Source: an uncultured Bifidobacterium sp.
GTDB taxonomy: Bacteria > Actinomycetota > Actinomycetes > Actinomycetales > Bifidobacteriaceae
Direction: 5' to 3'
Length of the DNA stretch: 8,722 nucleotides
Assembly: GCA_937876495.1 (NCBI GenBank)
Contig: CALEGL010000202.1
Span: forward strand, 1-8,722
Position numbers and translations under genes: made by a program. Each line of letters begins with the position of its first letter. Positions within the stretch are counted from its first letter, which is position 1. Positions 5,566 to 8,722 of this stretch are shown one piece after another. Below the pieces are notes generated by a model that saw nothing but the letters and a program-made list of their open reading frames with translations, did no database searches and was not told the origin of the DNA.

Positions 5566-7110
5566 CTAATCGCCGTGCGACCGGCCGTGTGCGGTCGTGT
5601 TCGCCGATCCGGATGTCTTTCCGGAATCGTTCCGATGCATGGTGCCTGACGCGAGGTCGGCTTCGGCATTGCGTTCGGCGAGCAGTCGCTGCTCGATCTC
5701 CGGGATGACGCCCGTGGAGGCGTTGGGATCCCAGGATTTCACGTCCTCGGTGGACGTGCCGTCGTGGGATTGGGCTGGGCCATCCACGGTCGCGGTCTTG
5801 GCCGAGGCGCCGGCCGCCTGGTCGACATGCGCTCTGCCGCTCTCGCCCCTGGTCTCGCCGGTCTCGTCGCTGAGTTCGTCGTCGAACTCTATGCTCATCT
5901 CGCCGAGGGTGACGGTTCTGCTGTCATTGGACGAGAACCCTCGCCGTGGAACGGGTTCCGCCGCATGACGGGCCGGTGTCGCGGCGGGCGCGGAGGGACG
6001 AGGGGAACTCGGGTTCTTGCGCCCCTCCGCGCCCACCGCACGGTCCTGGCGATCCGAGGAATCCAGCAGCGTGCCCACGGTGATCGTGGATGGCGAGGGG
6101 GAATGCGTCGAATGCGGCCGTTCCCCGCTTCGTTCCGCCGCCCGCCGCACGGGCGTCCGGTCGGATGTCACTCCCAGCTGGTGGGCGAGCCTTTCGACCT
6201 GTGCCCTGCAGCGGGTGATTCTGTCATCGTCCGCCCGATCGAGGGCCTGGACAAACTCGCCCACCTGCTCGATCTGCAGCCAGAGGTTGGCACGGGGCAT
6301 GATCATGCTGTCGAGGCGCGATCCCATCATCCTCCCGTAGGATGCCAGCACGGCATTGCGGTGCTCCGCGTCAAGCTTGGCGAAGATCCACGCGAGATCC
6401 CTGGCGGGGTCGTTCACCTGCATGTCCTGCCAGTTGGTGATGGCGGTGACGATGGACCCATCGAAGAGGACGTCCCCGTCGCGGAACCTTCCATGCACGA
6501 AGCAGGTGGAGAAGGCCCACAGGCCATCGGTGTCAAGCATGCGGGACCAGGAGTCGGTGATCTGACGGGGGATGTGGCCCGAATGGCGGAGCTGTGAGGT
6601 CCACGTGGCGAGCTGCGTGCGGATGTCCTTCGTGGAGAAGACGGGATAACCGCTTTTCCCGAGGAACGGGGAGGGGATGCGATGGATGGCGCCGATGACC
6701 GTCCCCATGGCCGAGCAGTCCTCCAGCGTGAGAAGGTCGAGGGGACGCGCCGCTCCCGCCCGATGCATGGTGACGAGAACCGCATGCGGTTTCGTTGGAC
6801 TGGTCGTATCCACGCCCGGCTCGTAGGCCAGAACCCTGTCGACCGCGAAGCTCAGACCGTTGGTCCCCCAGAAGTCGGCAAGCGTGCGAGCCGCCTTGGC
6901 TCTGCCGCTCAGACGGCGTCTGCCGGCGTCGGTGTCCGTGGCGAACACGTCGTAGACGGCTCCGGACACGTCCTGGACCACCGCCTGGTCGATGCCCAGG
7001 TTTTTGTCGGAGTCATTCGTCTGGGCGCTGTCGCGCACTCCCGAGGCGACCACGGCAGGCATGGCGGCGGAGGCCAGTGCCGCCAGAAGGAGCTTGCTGC
7101 TTTGTGTCAC
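5566..7110 (-). CDS. APH-fold phosphotransferase-like protein, probable pseudokinase with disordered tail
   Basis: A 514-residue protein (GTG start). Residues 1-310 follow the aminoglycoside/macrolide phosphotransferase fold. An actinobacterial-type N-terminus is followed by the catalytic-loop region at 206-216 and the segment TNWQDMQVNDPARDLAW at 225-241. The fold is recognisable but the chemistry is not: the usual HGDxHxGN reads HGRFRDGD, so the catalytic Asp is Arg208 and the metal-binding Asn is Asp213. The usual IDW Asp is Asn226. I infer a non-catalytic ligand-binding or scaffold role. Residues 315-514 are Ser/Thr/Pro/Asp/Glu-rich and probably disordered, with an acidic patch at 403-420 and a possible helix at 468-484. 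The start is uncertain: GTG 7110 fits the family and has TAGGGT seven bases upstream, but ATG 7164, with GGAGG nine bases before it, would add 18 residues. Residues 7-24 are hydrophobic but Ala-rich, more likely a helix of the fold than a signal peptide. It is divergent from the helicase. Confidence 0.82.
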   Translation of the reverse strand: MTQSSKLLLAALASAAMPAVVASGVRDSAQTNDSDKNLGIDQAVVQDVSGAVYDVFATDTDAGRRRLSGRAKAARTLADFWGTNGLSFAVDRVLAYEPGVDTTSPTKPHAVLVTMHRAGAARPLDLLTLEDCSAMGTVIGAIHRIPSPFLGKSGYPVFSTKDIRTQLATWTSQLRHSGHIPRQITDSWSRMLDTDGLWAFSTCFVHGRFRDGDVLFDGSIVTAITNWQDMQVNDPARDLAWIFAKLDAEHRNAVLASYGRMMGSRLDSMIMPRANLWLQIEQVGEFVQALDRADDDRITRCRAQVERLAHQLGVTSDRTPVRRAAERSGERPHSTHSPSPSTITVGTLLDSSDRQDRAVGAEGRKNPSSPRPSAPAATPARHAAEPVPRRGFSSNDSRTVTLGEMSIEFDDELSDETGETRGESGRAHVDQAAGASAKTATVDGPAQSHDGTSTEDVKSWDPNASTGVIPEIEQRLLAERNAEADLASGTMHRNDSGKTSGSANTTAHGRSHGD

Positions 7111-7117
7111 GTTCACC

Positions 7118-7123
7118 ACCCTA
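7118..7123 (-). promoter_or_regulatory. Candidate -10 box for the APH-like gene
   Basis: TAGGGT on the minus strand, seven bases before the GTG at 7110, matches TAnnnT and would give a leaderless transcript. It is incompatible with use of the alternative ATG at 7164, so mapping the transcript start would decide between them. Confidence 0.3.
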
Positions 7124-7178
7124 ATACAAGGCCTGTCTCCCCAAGGGATTTCCGCGGCGTGCATCTGGTGATTCCTCC

Positions 7179-7244
7179 GTTTCCTCCCCCCGGGTGACCC
7201 GCTCCGTCCATCGTTTCCTCCTCCGGGTGAGCCGCTCCGTCCAT
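7179..7244. repeat. Two-copy tandem repeat of 33-34 bases in the divergent spacer
   Basis: Copy one starts at 7179 and copy two at 7213. The left arms (GTTTCCTCC) are 34 bases apart and the right arms (GCTCCGTCCAT at 7201-7211 and 7234-7244) 33 apart, so the copies differ by one indel and about two substitutions. A fragment of the left arm also precedes copy one (7172-7178). On the minus strand each copy carries a GGAGG-type purine run, which is what creates the apparent ribosome site before ATG 7164. It lies between the APH-like gene and the helicase start. Confidence 0.8.
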
Positions 7245-7261
7245 GACGGCGCCTCCGCTGG

Positions 7262-7267
7262 CACAAT
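7262..7267 (+). promoter_or_regulatory. Candidate -10 box for the uvrD2-like gene
   Basis: CACAAT, with a TGG just before it, ends seven bases before the ATG at 7275. It is a weaker match than those at dapF and the PHP gene because the first base is C. GGAGGG at 7268-7273 is only one or two bases from the start, too close for a normal ribosome site, which favours leaderless initiation. An in-frame ATG at 7266 is the alternative. Confidence 0.3.
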
Positions 7268-7274
7268 GGAGGGC

Positions 7275-8722
7275 ATGGGCACGACGGCGGAGACGATTCT
7301 TGAAGGTCTGGACGACGACCAGCGGGACGCCGCCACGGCGGTGGACGGGCCTATCCGGATAGTCGCCGGCGCCGGAGCCGGCAAGACCCGGACGGTGACG
7401 CGTCGCATCGCCTATGCCTGCGCCACCGGGGCTTGGGACCCCGATCGTGTGCTTGCCGTCACCTTCTCGGTGAAGGCCGCGGCGGAGCTTCGCTCACGGC
7501 TGTCGGACCTTGGAGTGGGGGACGCGGTGACCGCCGCCACCTTCCATTCGGCCGCTCTGCACCAGCTGCGGCGGCTGTGGCCGCGGATCAGCTCCTCGCG
7601 TTTCCCCTCGATCCTCGAGGACCAGCATGACCTCGTCTCCCGCGCCCTGGTGCGCGTACTCGGGGACGCCGACCTGGCCTTGGCGGCGCTTCGGGACGTC
7701 CAGGCGGAGATCGGCTGGTGCAAGACGAATCTCGTCGATCCTGCGGACTACGTGCGGGTATGTGCATCCCTGCATCGTCTCCCTCCCGCAGAGCTCGACG
7801 CCGGGCGATTCGTCGACGTCTTCCTCGCGTATGAGCAGGAGAAGACCGCACGCGGCCGCATCGACTTCGATGACATCCTGCTGCTCGCCGCGCATGTGCT
7901 TGACGCGTTCCCCGAGGAGGCCACGGATGTGAGACGGGCCATCGGATGGCTGACGGTGGACGAGTACCAGGACGTCTCGCCGCTTCAGCACCATCTGCTC
8001 ACGCGCTGGCTTGGCGGGAACCGCAACGTGTGCGTCGTCGGCGACCCCGCGCAGACCATCTACTCCTTCGCCGGCGCCAGCGGCTACTATCTGCTCGACT
8101 TCTCGCGCGAGTTTGCCCCGCTGTCCCGCGACGTGACGCTGAGCCGCGACTACCGCTCCACCCCCCAGGTGGTGAACTGGGCGAACAGAATCCTCGCATC
8201 CTCGCCGGAGCGCGGCGACTATATCAGGCTGTCCTCCATGAGGGATGCCGGAAGCCGCGTACAGCGCACGGTGTACGAGACCGACGCCGAGGAGGCGCAG
8301 GGCGTGGCGGAGAGGATCCTTCGCCTGACGGACAGAGGGGCCCGTCCCGGGGATTTCGCGGTCCTCACCCGCATCAACGGCCAGCAGGAGGTCGTCTGCG
8401 AGGCTCTGCGCGCGGCCGGTCTGCGCTATCGGGTGCGTCGCGACGGGGACTGGCGTCGGGATGCCGTGGACAACGAGGCCGCCAAGGCCGCCATGCTCGA
8501 GACGCTGGGTCTGACCGGCGATTCCTCGGCCGTGACGGTGTCCACCATCCACGCGGCCAAGGGTCCCGAATACCCTCATGTGTTCCTTGTCGGCTGCTAT
8601 GAGGGCCTGATGCCCTTCGGCTCCCCGGAAGCCGGGGAGCGGCTGGAGGAGGAGCGACGGGTGCTGTACGCCGGCGTCCCCAGGGCCTGCGACACCCTGC
8701 ATCTGTCCTCGGCGCTGTCGGC
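7275..8722 (+). CDS. uvrD2: UvrD2-like SF1A DNA helicase (3' end outside window)
   Basis: The first 482 residues of an ATP-dependent 3'-5' DNA translocase/helicase of the UvrD/PcrA group, closest in wording to actinobacterial UvrD2. Motifs: Q-motif Gln16; Walker A AGAGAGKT at 31-38 (Lys37); Ia TFSVKAA at 63-69; motif II VDEYQD at 228-233; motif III VGDPAQTIYSF at 255-265; motif IV DYRS at 292-295; motif V TIHAAKGPEY at 424-433; motif VI EEERRVLYAGVPRA at 458-471. Between residue 385 and motif V only about 35 residues remain, where mycobacterial UvrD2 has roughly 110, so domain 2B is mostly lost. Pro431 and Pro469 replace the usual Leu of AKGLE and Thr of TRA. The C-terminus, where UvrD2 carries a tetracysteine linker and HRDC domain, lies beyond the edge. 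Start 7275 is chosen for motif distance; ATG 7266 would add three residues. Likely role: DNA repair. Confidence 0.9.
   Translation, partial: MGTTAETILEGLDDDQRDAATAVDGPIRIVAGAGAGKTRTVTRRIAYACATGAWDPDRVLAVTFSVKAAAELRSRLSDLGVGDAVTAATFHSAALHQLRRLWPRISSSRFPSILEDQHDLVSRALVRVLGDADLALAALRDVQAEIGWCKTNLVDPADYVRVCASLHRLPPAELDAGRFVDVFLAYEQEKTARGRIDFDDILLLAAHVLDAFPEEATDVRRAIGWLTVDEYQDVSPLQHHLLTRWLGGNRNVCVVGDPAQTIYSFAGASGYYLLDFSREFAPLSRDVTLSRDYRSTPQVVNWANRILASSPERGDYIRLSSMRDAGSRVQRTVYETDAEEAQGVAERILRLTDRGARPGDFAVLTRINGQQEVVCEALRAAGLRYRVRRDGDWRRDAVDNEAAKAAMLETLGLTGDSSAVTVSTIHAAKGPEYPHVFLVGCYEGLMPFGSPEAGERLEEERRVLYAGVPRACDTLHLSSALS

Noticed and set aside
5764..6597. A 277-codon + strand frame opposite the APH-like gene
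   Set aside because: It is a shadow of the minus-strand coding frame, with no recognisable domain.
5566..7110. Antibiotic resistance gene (macrolide or aminoglycoside phosphotransferase)
   Set aside because: The catalytic Asp and metal-binding residues are replaced, so drug phosphorylation is unlikely despite the fold.
7494..8702. A 402-codon minus-strand frame opposite the helicase
   Set aside because: The + strand frame carries all SF1 helicase motifs in order; the antisense product has none.
1..8722. Mobile element, CRISPR array or horizontally acquired island
   Set aside because: No transposase, integrase, terminal repeats, regular spaced repeats or composition shift was seen; the only direct repeats are the short two-copy ones reported.

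Overview
The window looks like chromosomal DNA of a high-GC actinobacterium, most likely a bifidobacterium. This rests on codon use, on an actinobacterial DUF3107 gene beside a UvrD2-type helicase and an APH-fold protein, and on the overall gene set. The genus is an inference; the phylum is well supported. I see no transposase, tRNA, rRNA, CRISPR array, integrase or other sign of an element boundary, so this is mostly ordinary core genome.

Layout, left to right. 1-216 is non-coding and unusually G-rich, with nine G-runs in about 60 bases. 217-1062 (-) encodes a patatin-like acyl hydrolase. 1184-2002 (-) is glutamate racemase murI, upstream of the patatin gene in the same direction. 2003-2278 is the divergent spacer to dapF, 2279-3199 (+). 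dapF converges on a VKOR-family membrane oxidoreductase, 3232-3981 (-). That gene diverges from a PHP-domain phosphoesterase, 4173-5090 (+). The PHP gene converges on a 74-residue DUF3107 protein, 5159-5383 (-). Upstream of DUF3107, same strand, is a long APH-fold protein, 5566-7110 (-), divergent from a UvrD2-like SF1 helicase that starts at 7275 (+) and runs off the right edge.

Functional themes. murI supplies D-glutamate and dapF supplies meso-diaminopimelate, so the left half serves cell-wall precursor and lysine synthesis. The right half (DUF3107, APH-like, UvrD2) resembles a neighbourhood known in other actinobacteria, including the M. tuberculosis Rv3197-Rv3208A region.

Most notable points. 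The APH-like protein keeps the fold but lacks the kinase catalytic residues, and it carries a long disordered tail. The helicase has a strongly reduced 2B region and prolines at two conserved motif positions. Several genes have a TAnnnT-like hexamer 6-7 bases before the start codon, as expected for leaderless transcripts. No wholly new system is evident; the pseudokinase and the compact helicase facing each other across a repeat-bearing spacer are the best candidates for something undescribed.
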